Made by a program: the position numbers and the translations under genes. From NCBI RefSeq assembly GCF_002024805.1, contig NZ_CP014337.1, positions 1,798,001-1,862,000 on the forward strand: 64,000 nucleotides of DNA, in the 5' to 3' direction. The stretch comes from Elizabethkingia bruuniana (GTDB lineage: Bacteria > Bacteroidota > Bacteroidia > Flavobacteriales > Weeksellaceae). Below the pieces are notes generated by a model. The model was given only the letters and a program-made list of their open reading frames with translations, did no database searches and was not told the DNA's origin. Shown piece after piece: positions 38,374 through 46,309 of this stretch. How positions within the stretch are numbered: the stretch's first letter is position 1; each line of letters begins with the position of its first letter.

Positions 38374-38380
38374 AAATTTG
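38373..38380 (+). promoter_or_regulatory. -7 box 4 nt before the AraC start
   Basis: TAAATTTG, matching TAnnTTTG, ends exactly 4 nt before the ATG at 38385. There is no clear -33 element. If real, the transcript would start at or next to the ATG. Confidence 0.5.
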
Positions 38381-38384
38381 TATT

Positions 38385-39191
38385 ATGCAATTCCTTCCGG
38401 ATCAATACCTGCAACCTTTTATCCGACACTATCTATTTCTGGAGAGTACTCAACAGTTAACGGGAATACTGCGTTTGTTTACCGACGGCAGTACAGGAGT
38501 TGTATTTTCACTTCAGGGAAGTCTGGCGACTGATCTCAGTCATAAAACTCAGCTTCCAGGATCTTTTTTATACGGTCAGATTAGTGATTTCCGGGATCTG
38601 TACACCAACTCCGGATTTTCTTTTATTATTGTTGTATTTAGTCCTTTAGGCATGAAACAGCTGACAGGTATTCCGGCATATGAAATGAAAAATCAGATTA
38701 CTGATGCAAATCATCTGTTTCCGAATATTAGCTTTCTTACCGAAGAGTTATTTGAATCTAATAATTACGAGAAGCAAATACAACTTCTGAATTTATTTTT
38801 TTTAAAAACATATACCGCCGGCAGAGCAAAAGATATTAGCACGCCTATAAGTCTTATGGATATTCTGTACAAAGACAAAGACTCCGGAACTATTAGCAAT
38901 CTTGTAAAGCGCTCCGGTTATTCGGAGCGACATATTGAAAGAATATTCAAAGAGCATATCGGTATTTCTCCAAAAGCTTTTTCTAGTATTATACGATTAC
39001 ACCGCTTTTTAAGACTTCTAAGCCATCCAAATGAGTCAGATTCCATGACTTCCCTGGGATATACTGCCAATTATTTCGATCAGTCGCATCTGATCCGTGA
39101 ATTTAAAAAGTATACCGGAATCACTCCTAAACAATATATGGATAAAACACAGAAACTAGCCACCAATTTTCTGAATATCAATAAACCTTAA
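38385..39191 (+). CDS. AraC-family transcriptional regulator
   Basis: This 268-residue protein has an N-terminal sensing domain (about 1-140, cupin-like, of the DUF6597 type: QFLPDQYLQPFIRHYLFLES, FSPLGMKQLTGIP) and a C-terminal AraC double HTH (about 165-262). The HTH includes LVKRSGYSERHIERIFKEHIGISPKAF (in parts) and FDQSHLIREFKKYTGITPKQY. It precedes a nitrilase-family gene by 67 bp in the same direction and may control it. The effector is unknown. Confidence 0.92.
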   Translation: MQFLPDQYLQPFIRHYLFLESTQQLTGILRLFTDGSTGVVFSLQGSLATDLSHKTQLPGSFLYGQISDFRDLYTNSGFSFIIVVFSPLGMKQLTGIPAYEMKNQITDANHLFPNISFLTEELFESNNYEKQIQLLNLFFLKTYTAGRAKDISTPISLMDILYKDKDSGTISNLVKRSGYSERHIERIFKEHIGISPKAFSSIIRLHRFLRLLSHPNESDSMTSLGYTANYFDQSHLIREFKKYTGITPKQYMDKTQKLATNFLNINKP

Positions 39192-39228
39192 TGTCGGTTT
39201 TATACAATTTCTGAATTTCAGAAGCTTA

Positions 39229-39236
39229 TAATTTTG
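39229..39236 (+). promoter_or_regulatory. -7 box of the nitrilase gene
   Basis: TAATTTTG matches TAnnTTTG and lies 22 bp before the ATG, with TTTC about 17 bp upstream. Confidence 0.55.
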
Positions 39237-39258
39237 TTCCCGTTAAATCAAAGATAAA

Positions 39259-40215
39259 ATGGACAAAATAAAAGTATCTACAGCTCAGTTTGAACATAAA
39301 AGTGGTGATAAAGAGTACAACCTTTCGGTTATTGAAAAACTAGCCAAAGAAGCGGCTAAGGAAGGATCAGATATCATTGCATTTCACGAATGCTCTATTA
39401 CGGGTTATACCTTTGCCCGAAAGCTCACTAAAGAACAAATGCTGGAACTTGCAGAAAGAATTCCTCAGGGAGAAAGTATACATAAATTACAACAGATAGC
39501 AGCAGAAAATAATATCGTAATCCTGGCGGGCCTTTTTGAAAAAGATGAGCATGACAATCTTCACAAGGCTTATATATGTGTAGACAAAAACGGCCTCGTA
39601 GCGAAGTACAGAAAACTACATCCGTTTATCAATCCTTATCTGACTCCGGGAAATGAATATTGCATTTTTGAAATAAAAGGATGGAAATGCGGCATACTGA
39701 TTTGTTATGATAATAATATTATTGAAAATGTAAGGGCTACTGCCCTGCTGGGTGCTGAAATTATCTTTATGCCACATGTAACCATGTGTACACCGTCATC
39801 CCGACCAGGCGCTGGTTTTGTTGATCCCGAACTATGGAAAAACAGGGAGAGCGATCCAACATCACTCCGACTAGAATTTAACGGAATGAAAGGAAGAGAC
39901 TGGTTAATGAAATGGCTTCCAGCACGTGCTTATGATAATGGAATTTATGTCGTTTTCTCTAATCCTATCGGCATGGACGATGACCAGCTTAAAAATGGCT
40001 GCTCCATGATTATTGACCCTTTTGGCGATATTTTGAATGAATGTCAAAATTTTGAAGACAGCTTTGTCTCTTCAGTGCTCACAAGAGAAAAGCTGCAATT
40101 GGCAGGTGGTTATCGTTACCGGAAAGCAAGGAGACCGGGTCTGTACCGCGATATTATCGGGCAGACACACCAGCCGGAGCAGAAAGTTATCTGGCTTCAT
40201 AAAGATTCTGAGTAA
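39259..40215 (+). CDS. Nitrilase/amidohydrolase superfamily protein
   Basis: This 318-residue cytoplasmic enzyme has the Glu-Lys-Cys triad: FHECSITGYTF (about 48), KYRKLHPFINPY (about 121) and GILICYDNNIIENVR (about 154). MPHVTMCTPSSRPGAG and PARAYDNGIYVVFSN follow. It would hydrolyse a C-N bond in an amide, carbamoyl or nitrile compound. The C-terminal RRPGLYRDI is seen in beta-ureidopropionase and amidase-like branches. The AraC gene upstream suggests inducible use of a substrate. Precise substrate unknown. Confidence 0.9.
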   Translation: MDKIKVSTAQFEHKSGDKEYNLSVIEKLAKEAAKEGSDIIAFHECSITGYTFARKLTKEQMLELAERIPQGESIHKLQQIAAENNIVILAGLFEKDEHDNLHKAYICVDKNGLVAKYRKLHPFINPYLTPGNEYCIFEIKGWKCGILICYDNNIIENVRATALLGAEIIFMPHVTMCTPSSRPGAGFVDPELWKNRESDPTSLRLEFNGMKGRDWLMKWLPARAYDNGIYVVFSNPIGMDDDQLKNGCSMIIDPFGDILNECQNFEDSFVSSVLTREKLQLAGGYRYRKARRPGLYRDIIGQTHQPEQKVIWLHKDSE

Positions 40216-40239
40216 CAAATTTTTATTTTTGTTTTTTGC

Positions 40240-40809
40240 GTGGTAATTTTGCAAAAAAAAGATTTGTACAAACTTATACCCCGTATTTTACTATTCCTTT
40301 TCATTCTGGCGCAATTATATTTTGTCATTGCTATTGTAAAAGAAAAGAATATTAATACATGGTTTGTAGTGGTATTTATCCTGATGGCTGTGATTTTGTT
40401 TTTCGCATACCGAAAGCCACAGCGACTACATATAGAACATGAGAAAGAGCTCCATTATGAGCTTTTTCTTTTCTTTTTAGCTGGCAGCTTTACCACTTAC
40501 TTTCTTCAGCATAATATCGGATTCAACACCGTATTTTCAGCCGGACTTGTGGGTTTTACCGGAAGTATGCTTCCGAAAATCAAGAAATTCAGATCTTCTA
40601 AAAACTGGCCCATCGCTATTTATTGTGGTGCATTCGTCGGAATGAGTAAACTGGAATTTGGTTATTATTACTTGTTTACCGCTACTTTCTTCACGGCTGT
40701 TTTTTACGCATTCACACAGCACCTCTTTCATGGAATTGGCGGAAAGTTGGGCACTCTGGCTTTTATGGGTGTAATGTACTCTTATATTATTTTTAAATTT
40801 TTCATGTAA
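40240..40809 (+). CDS. Membrane protein of unknown function, first of a tandem pair
   Basis: This protein of up to 189 residues has five or six hydrophobic segments (about 12-35, 40-58, 75-100, 105-115, 125-145, 165-189). The N-terminal VILQKKDLYKL precedes a hydrophobic helix. The part from about residue 125 has YCGAFVGMS...FTATFFTAVFYAF...GIGGKLGTLAF, which matches in order the GSTFIGM...FIAPIVFTIIYYN...GFGGALGTAA block of the next gene. The start is uncertain: GTG 40240, or TTG 40249 or 40264, the last fitting a TAATTTTG box at 40244-40251. It is 25 bp after the nitrilase gene and its stop overlaps the next ATG (TAATG). I do not recognise the family. Confidence 0.75.
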   Translation: MVILQKKDLYKLIPRILLFLFILAQLYFVIAIVKEKNINTWFVVVFILMAVILFFAYRKPQRLHIEHEKELHYELFLFFLAGSFTTYFLQHNIGFNTVFSAGLVGFTGSMLPKIKKFRSSKNWPIAIYCGAFVGMSKLEFGYYYLFTATFFTAVFYAFTQHLFHGIGGKLGTLAFMGVMYSYIIFKFFM

Positions 40810-41276
40810 TGCTGCTTATTCTTCATATCCTTATCGTTATATCAGGCAGCTGGCTTACCTTTTATCTGAATCGCTATCTGAAACTCGGGGCTGTAAAATC
40901 TTCCAGTCTTTTAGCTCTTATTATTGGCGGAATATATCAGATTAATGAAAGTTTCTTGCATTATGACTTACCACGGGATATTCCTTTTCTGGTAATAGGA
41001 TCTACTTTCATTGGAATGATTACTTCCAGAAAACACTATAAAAATTTCAATCTGTTTATTGCTCCAATCGTCTTCACTATTATTTATTACAACATCAGTA
41101 AAGAGTTCAACGGCTTTGGTGGAGCACTAGGTACAGCAGCATGTATTTCATTATTAATAAGTATATACCTTCGCTCATTAAAAGCAACAAAGAAAGTCAT
41201 CAAACCTTTTAGGCATGTAAAAGTAGAAGCGATGAAAAGAAACAGACATAGAAAATTAAAAGAGGCTTTCAAATAA
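40809..41276 (+). CDS. Membrane protein of unknown function, second of a tandem pair
   Basis: This 155-residue protein has four hydrophobic segments (about 1-18, 28-45, 58-72, 82-118) and a basic tail ending KRNRHRKLKEAFK. GSTFIGMITSRKHYKNFNLFIAPIVF and FNGFGGALGTAACISLLI correspond to the same motifs in the preceding gene, so the two appear to be diverged paralogues. The A of its ATG is the last base of the upstream TAA, indicating coupled translation and likely a heteromeric membrane complex. Neither protein has charged or catalytic motifs within the membrane that I recognise. A strong terminator follows. Confidence 0.75.
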   Translation: MLLILHILIVISGSWLTFYLNRYLKLGAVKSSSLLALIIGGIYQINESFLHYDLPRDIPFLVIGSTFIGMITSRKHYKNFNLFIAPIVFTIIYYNISKEFNGFGGALGTAACISLLISIYLRSLKATKKVIKPFRHVKVEAMKRNRHRKLKEAFK

Positions 41277-41307
41277 CAAATTTTACTGGTAAACCTCCAT
41301 AGATAAA

Positions 41308-41337
41308 CAAATCCCTCACTTTTCAGTGAGGGATTTG
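41308..41337. terminator. Bidirectional terminator
   Basis: Perfect 13-bp stem CAAATCCCTCACT-TTTC-AGTGAGGGATTTG between the convergent membrane-protein and VOC genes. Confidence 0.95.
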
Positions 41338-41342
41338 TTCTT

Positions 41343-41831
41343 TTAGTTACTTTTACGTTTAAACGGCCCCTGAGGAGCAATAATCTCTAAATTTGTTCCG
41401 TCCGGATCACGAAAATAAGCTACAGCAGTACCAAATCCGGATTTCAATCCATCTTCTTCCTGAAATACTATAGGTTCACCTTCCGGTTCTATACCAATCT
41501 CTTTCAAACGTTCCATAGCAGCATCAATATCATCTACTTCAAAACATAAGTGCATTGCACTAATCTGATTGTTCTGATAAGATGTTTTTTCAGGAGCGGG
41601 CAACACATACTCCAAAATATCAATGTTCAGGTTATCCAGATGCAGATTGGCATATTTAATCCGGGTATCTTCCAACCCTTGAGTTTTAGCCATTCTTTCA
41701 CCTCCAATTTCATCGATATTGGAGACTTTGATCCCTGTTAATGCTTCATAAAAAGCAATAGATTTTTCCAGATTACTTACTGTGATTCCAACGTGATTAG
41801 CGCGTGAAAATCCTGTTAGTTTGTTTGACAT
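41343..41831 (-). CDS. VOC-family (glyoxalase-like) protein
   Basis: This 162-residue protein has two beta-alpha-beta-beta-beta VOC motifs: residues about 8-70 (RANHVGITVSNLEKSIAFYEALTGIKV, in parts) and about 88-150 (MHLCFEVDDIDAAMERL, YFRDPDGTNLEIIAPQGP). His13, His91-like and Glu146 are placed to bind a metal. Members include glyoxalase I, dioxygenases and resistance proteins. It starts the minus-strand metabolic group that includes the cyclase and aldo/keto reductase, so removal of a reactive carbonyl or ring compound is possible. Confidence 0.88.
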   Translation of the reverse strand: MSNKLTGFSRANHVGITVSNLEKSIAFYEALTGIKVSNIDEIGGERMAKTQGLEDTRIKYANLHLDNLNIDILEYVLPAPEKTSYQNNQISAMHLCFEVDDIDAAMERLKEIGIEPEGEPIVFQEEDGLKSGFGTAVAYFRDPDGTNLEIIAPQGPFKRKSN

Positions 41832-41896
41832 TTGTTTTTGTTTTTTAGTGATTCTGTAATTTGTTTGATTATATTCCTAATTTAAGAAAGTTTTCA

Positions 41897-42871
41897 TTAG
41901 TAAATAGCAACCGGATTAACATTTACCTGGGTAGACCCCACATATAAAGGTTGTCCTAATACAAACAAAAATTCCCATACTCTTTCCTTAACCAAAGGTC
42001 TTGTATCTATTAGTTCAAGATTATAAATTCCTCTTTTAGCCAGCATAAACTGGTTAATAGGAAACTCTTCTTTACTCTTGGGATTTGGATAAACTTCGGA
42101 TGCCCATGTATCACCTCCAAAGGCAATAATTCCTTGGTCAGCCAGCCATTGTGCAGCCTCCATTCCTATCCCGGGTTCTGTTTCCAGAAATTGATTGTTA
42201 TCTTTTCCGATCAGCTCCAACCATCCGGTGTTAAATAACACAACATCTCCTTTTCTAAGGCTTAATCCTTCTTTTTTAAGAACATTCTGAATATCAGCTA
42301 CCGTAAATTCAGTCCCACCCGGAACAATTTCTTTTCCATAATATGCCGTCATGTCCAGTACTAAAGCACGGGTAACCATTGGTGGAACTTTTTCTACACC
42401 CAATTTTCTAACACCTTCTACGGTTACAAAGTCTGTCGCTTTGTTTCCGTTGTAATAGACGTTATCAATACCAATATGGCCAATACCATTTAGCTGTGTC
42501 CCAACACCAGTCCAGGCATTTACAAGTTCATCATTAAAGCTAAACTTATTTGTACCCAATGTCTTCCCTCCCTGCTCTCCGGGCTGAATATTATAAAGAT
42601 TAAAACTACGGTGGCGGAAAGCTGGTAAATGTTTGTCAACCGGAACTGCTAAAGAAAGTGTTTTACCTTTCTTCACCAGCTTTACTGATTGTAAAACCAA
42701 TTCTGGCGTCATCAGATTAGCGGCTCCTATTTCATCTCCTTTTCCATAAGGCGAAGTATACCAACTGGTATCTTTAGGATCTATTAATGTTTTGTTCTGA
42801 GCATATATACCGGAAACTCCTGATACAAGCATTCCGGATAGCAATAATTTGCTAATTATATTTTTTTTCAT
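41897..42871 (-). CDS. Secreted cyclase-family hydrolase (kynurenine formamidase-like fold)
   Basis: This 324-residue protein has a signal peptide ending near GIYAQ. Its fold motifs match the cyclase family PF04199: GDEIGAANLMTPELV, GTQLNGIGHIGIDNVYY, and WASEVYPNPKSKEEFPINQF. In kynurenine formamidases the metal motif is HxGTHxDxPxH; here it reads VGTQLNGIGH, so the first two His-type positions and the Asp differ (T/V, Q, N). A Q in this position is common in the larger branch of the family; the Asn is less so. The C-terminal VWEFLFVLGQPLYVGSTQVNVNPVA is typical. Substrate unknown, likely a lactone or amide of a ring compound. Confidence 0.85.
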   Translation of the reverse strand: MKKNIISKLLLSGMLVSGVSGIYAQNKTLIDPKDTSWYTSPYGKGDEIGAANLMTPELVLQSVKLVKKGKTLSLAVPVDKHLPAFRHRSFNLYNIQPGEQGGKTLGTNKFSFNDELVNAWTGVGTQLNGIGHIGIDNVYYNGNKATDFVTVEGVRKLGVEKVPPMVTRALVLDMTAYYGKEIVPGGTEFTVADIQNVLKKEGLSLRKGDVVLFNTGWLELIGKDNNQFLETEPGIGMEAAQWLADQGIIAFGGDTWASEVYPNPKSKEEFPINQFMLAKRGIYNLELIDTRPLVKERVWEFLFVLGQPLYVGSTQVNVNPVAIY

Positions 42872-42904
42872 TTGTATATTTTTATGTTTCTAATAAAAGG
42901 AACT

Positions 42905-42946
42905 TAGCATATACTTCTCTTTATCGGAGTTCTAGCGTATATGCTA
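42905..42946. repeat. Inverted repeat between cyclase and aldo/keto reductase genes
   Basis: Perfect 10-bp arms TAGCATATAC and GTATATGCTA are separated by 22 nt. No T-run follows, so this may be a regulator-binding or mRNA-stability site rather than a terminator. Confidence 0.55.
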
Positions 42947-42958
42947 TGTCCATCTTTT

Positions 42959-43942
42959 TTAGATTTTAGAAAGTTCAGTATTTATAAATGCTAATTCTTC
43001 AGCAGTAAGATTAATATCCATTGCTTTAGCATTTGCTGCAGCTTGCTCAGCATTTCTTGCTCCTGCCAGGACTACTGTAATTGCAGGTTGTAGACTTGTC
43101 CAACGCAATACCAGCTGAGAAAGTGTTGCATTTTTATCTTCAGCAATCGGGGTAATAGTTTCCAGGAATGTTTTCACTTTTTCAAGATCAAACTGTTGGA
43201 AGTAACCGTTTCTGTGGTCATTATCTTTTAGTTTACCATCTTTAAAATACTTCCCTGTCAACAATCCTCTTTCCATTGGACTGTAAACAATAATTCCAAG
43301 GTCATTTTCCAATGTATATGGTACCAGGTCATTTTCAACACCACGATTCAGCATACTGTAACCAATCTGGTTGCTGGCAATATTCAGACTTTTACGAGCT
43401 TCTGCAACCTGTTCTACACTATAGTTACTGACTCCGGCAGCACGTATTTTACCTTGTTGTAATAAGATTTCTAAAGCTTCCATTGTTTCTGAGATCGGAG
43501 TTGTAGCATCTGGCCAGTGAATCTGTAACAAATCGATATAATCGGTCTGCAGGCGCTTTAAACTATCCTCTACTTCTTTAATTACACTAGCTTTAGAAGC
43601 ATATTTGTATACAGGAATTGTTTTTCCCGCTTCTTCAGCATCGAAGAAGAACTCTCCTTTTCCCTGATTGCTGCCATCCCATACCAATCCGAATTTAGTC
43701 AATAACTGAATTTTGCTTCTGTCATAACCTTTAATAGCTTCACCTATCATTTCTTCACTAAGTCCAAAACCATAAAAAGGAGCTGTATCTAAAGTTGTTA
43801 CACCATTGTCAATTGATGCTCTTACAGATGCTATTGAGTCTTTTTTTTCGTTACCTCCCCACATGTTACCACCAATAGCGAATGCTCCATAAGTAATTGC
43901 TGATAATTCTAAATCTGTATTTCCTAATTTTCTGTATTCCAT
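42959..43942 (-). CDS. Aldo/keto reductase
   Basis: This 327-residue NADPH-dependent oxidoreductase has the family signatures TTLDTAPFYGFGLSEEMIGEAI (Asp and Tyr, about 50-58), LLTKFGLV (Lys, about 82) and LLQIHWPDATTP (His, about 140). AGVSNYSVEQVAEARK, NLASNQIGYSMLNRG-like and VVLAGARNAEQAAANAKAM follow. It reduces an aldehyde or ketone, or works in the reverse direction. It lies between the cyclase and the MFS exporter, all on the minus strand, and the LysR gene is divergent from the exporter. Confidence 0.94.
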   Translation of the reverse strand: MEYRKLGNTDLELSAITYGAFAIGGNMWGGNEKKDSIASVRASIDNGVTTLDTAPFYGFGLSEEMIGEAIKGYDRSKIQLLTKFGLVWDGSNQGKGEFFFDAEEAGKTIPVYKYASKASVIKEVEDSLKRLQTDYIDLLQIHWPDATTPISETMEALEILLQQGKIRAAGVSNYSVEQVAEARKSLNIASNQIGYSMLNRGVENDLVPYTLENDLGIIVYSPMERGLLTGKYFKDGKLKDNDHRNGYFQQFDLEKVKTFLETITPIAEDKNATLSQLVLRWTSLQPAITVVLAGARNAEQAAANAKAMDINLTAEELAFINTELSKI

Positions 43943-44027
43943 TTTTTATATTTTAAGTATATAATTATTATTTTGATTCTGATTCATTTTCTTTAGATAC
44001 TGTATACAGTCTAAATATTTGAGACAA

Positions 44028-45218
44028 TTAGTAATTGGATAGCTGACAAGATTCAGCCACATATTTTTGTTTTCTATTTTTCCTTAGATATAGCAGAGAT
44101 ATTACAATTCCGGCTGCTGCCATCGTTGCTCCCACTAATACAGGAGAAGTGTATCCATAACCTTTTTCAATAGGAATGCCTCCAAGAAAAGCACCTAAGG
44201 CATTTGCTATATTGAAACAGGCTGGTCCCAGGGATGCTACCAGCATTTCTGCATCGCTTTTTACTGAGTTCAGTAATAATAATGTAAGTGAAGGTACAAG
44301 TGCAAAAGTGGTAACTCCGGTAAGGAAAGTCATTACAAGTGATGCCCAGACTTTGGCGGCTGTGTAATAAATAGTCATCATACACACAATCTGAAATACA
44401 AGCACTGCAATAACAATAACTGAAGGTGAAAAGGCATCTGTCAGTTTTCCGCCTATAAGGTTGCCTACAAACATTCCAAGTCCGGCCAAGACCATAATAT
44501 ATGGAAGATGTTTCTCTGCAATTCCGGAAACATCGCTCATTAATGGAGCTATATAGCTTATCCAAGCAAAAAGTGCTCCCGGAGCAACGGAAAATATAAG
44601 TACCATAAACCATACATTACTGCTGCGGAAAATGGAGAAGTCTTTCCATGGACTTTGTTTGCTTTCTCTTGCTTCTGTTTTTGGCATCCATAACTTTAGA
44701 GCCAGTATTGTGAGTAATCCTATAATCGCAATAAGCAGGAAAGTATAACGCCATGAAAAATGATGTCCTATATAAGTTCCCAGTGGAACTCCTAAAAGAT
44801 TAGCCACTGTTAATCCGGAAAACATTGTAGCTACAGCCTGTGCTTCTTTTCCTTTATCAGCCAAACGGCTGGCAACAACAGATCCTACTCCGAAAAATGC
44901 TCCATGTGGTAATCCTGAAATAAATCTTGATACCATTAAAAGTTCATAATCCGGTGCTATGATAGATAAACCATTAAATACCGTAAATAAAATCATTAAC
45001 AGAATCAAAGTTTTGGTAGGAGAAAACTTATTCATTCCTACCACCAAAAGTGGGGCTCCTACTACTACTCCAAGTGCATAGGCTGTTATAAGATAACCTG
45101 CCTGTGGTATAGAAATACTAAGGTCTCTTGCTACGTCGGGTAACATTCCCATAATGGTAAATTCTGTAATCCCGATTCCAAGTCCTCCTAATGCGAGAGA
45201 CAGCAGACTCTTTTTCAT
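44028..45218 (-). CDS. MFS exporter, DHA1/AraJ-like
   Basis: This 396-residue protein has twelve hydrophobic segments. LGIGITEFTIMGMLPDVARDLSISIPQAGYLITAYALGVVVGAP (in parts) is the AraJ/YdhP-type motif of drug and sugar efflux. SRFISGLPHGAFFGVGSVVASRLADKGKEAQAVATMF covers the inter-helix 4-5 region. It pumps a small molecule out using the proton gradient. It is divergent from the LysR gene by about 100 bp, an arrangement that suggests control by it. Confidence 0.93.
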   Translation of the reverse strand: MKKSLLSLALGGLGIGITEFTIMGMLPDVARDLSISIPQAGYLITAYALGVVVGAPLLVVGMNKFSPTKTLILLMILFTVFNGLSIIAPDYELLMVSRFISGLPHGAFFGVGSVVASRLADKGKEAQAVATMFSGLTVANLLGVPLGTYIGHHFSWRYTFLLIAIIGLLTILALKLWMPKTEARESKQSPWKDFSIFRSSNVWFMVLIFSVAPGALFAWISYIAPLMSDVSGIAEKHLPYIMVLAGLGMFVGNLIGGKLTDAFSPSVIVIAVLVFQIVCMMTIYYTAAKVWASLVMTFLTGVTTFALVPSLTLLLLNSVKSDAEMLVASLGPACFNIANALGAFLGGIPIEKGYGYTSPVLVGATMAAAGIVISLLYLRKNRKQKYVAESCQLSNY

Positions 45219-45288
45219 TTATATAATTTTAATAATTGATAGTGCAAATTTCTATCAGAAATTATTATAATGCAAATAATTTAAATTG

Positions 45289-45296
45289 TACATTTG
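45289..45296 (+). promoter_or_regulatory. -7 box of the LysR gene
   Basis: TACATTTG matches TAnnTTTG, 19 bp before the ATG at 45316. An upstream in-frame TTG (45286) would lie inside this box and is therefore not the start. Confidence 0.6.
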
Positions 45297-45315
45297 TATC
45301 ATAAAAATTATAGTT

Positions 45316-46233
45316 ATGCGTTGGAATTTGGAATGGCTTCGTACTTTCAAAGCTATATACGAAACAGGAACCCTGTCTGCAGCTGCTCAGGAGTTATTTA
45401 TATCACAGCCAGGAGTTAGTCTGCACCTTAACTCTCTGGAAGCATTTACCGGAAACAAATTATTTGACCGGCTTGCACGAAAGATGGTCCCTACAGAAAA
45501 AGGAAAGATCCTCTATAATTATATATTGGATTCCATGAAAAAGCTGGAGGAAGGAGAACAGCATTTTCATAAACGCACACAAAATGAACGGCCTACAATT
45601 AGTGTAGGAATGTGTTTTGAAACCTTTCAATATACACTGGAGGAGCACATCTCCGAACTTCCTTTTAATCTGATTATTAAATTTGGGGAGTATCCACAAA
45701 TGCAGCATGATCTGGATAGTGGTATGCTGGACCTGATCATTACTCCACAAAAAGGATCTCAGCCCAATCTTCAGTACCAACCTTTTTCTAAAGAAAGAAT
45801 TGTTCTGATTGCCGGGAACGAAACGGATACAACTGGCTTGGAAGAATTATTGCATGAGGGAAAAATCAAAGATGCAGCCAATTTACTAAAGCAACAATTA
45901 TGGTATAGTACCGCTGCTGATATGGAACATCTGAAAAATTTCTGGTTGAAGCATTTTGGCGAACATCCGGATTTTAGTCCTAACTATATTGTTCCGAATA
46001 TAAGCTCAATTATCCGCTGTCTTAGTGATAGTAAGGGTTTTTCTGTAGTGCCGGATTTTCTTTGTGCTGATGTTCTTAATTCCGGAAAAATAAAAATGGT
46101 CTGGGAAGGAACGCATCCTGTAGAAAATACTTTGTACTTCGGTACCAGAAAAAAAACAATGTATCAGGAGGAAATTAATCAGCTTGAAAAGCTATTAAAG
46201 GAAAAATGGGAAATGATTGAAGAGATTCTGTAA
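45316..46233 (+). CDS. LysR-family transcriptional regulator
   Basis: This 305-residue protein begins MRWNLEWLRTFKAIYETGTLSAAAQELFISQPGVSLHLNSLE (in parts), a LysR winged helix. A linker helix and a type 2 periplasmic-binding-like effector domain (about 90-300) follow. It is divergent from the MFS exporter and likely activates the exporter-reductase-cyclase group in response to a substrate. A perfect terminator follows. Confidence 0.94.
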   Translation: MRWNLEWLRTFKAIYETGTLSAAAQELFISQPGVSLHLNSLEAFTGNKLFDRLARKMVPTEKGKILYNYILDSMKKLEEGEQHFHKRTQNERPTISVGMCFETFQYTLEEHISELPFNLIIKFGEYPQMQHDLDSGMLDLIITPQKGSQPNLQYQPFSKERIVLIAGNETDTTGLEELLHEGKIKDAANLLKQQLWYSTAADMEHLKNFWLKHFGEHPDFSPNYIVPNISSIIRCLSDSKGFSVVPDFLCADVLNSGKIKMVWEGTHPVENTLYFGTRKKTMYQEEINQLEKLLKEKWEMIEEIL

Positions 46234-46257
46234 AATTAATTTCTGTCCATTATAAAT

Positions 46258-46289
46258 AAAGAATGCAGCCCTTTAGGGCTGCATTCTTT
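46258..46289. terminator. Bidirectional terminator
   Basis: Perfect 14-bp stem AAAGAATGCAGCCC-TTTA-GGGCTGCATTCTTT between the convergent LysR and GH92 genes. Confidence 0.95.
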
Positions 46290-46309
46290 ATTATGCAAGT
46301 TCTTGTCTT

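Noticed and set aside
44167-44613. 148-codon open frame on the minus strand inside the MFS gene
   Set aside because: Out-of-frame shadow rich in Cys/Tyr/Ser, overlapping the real MFS frame.
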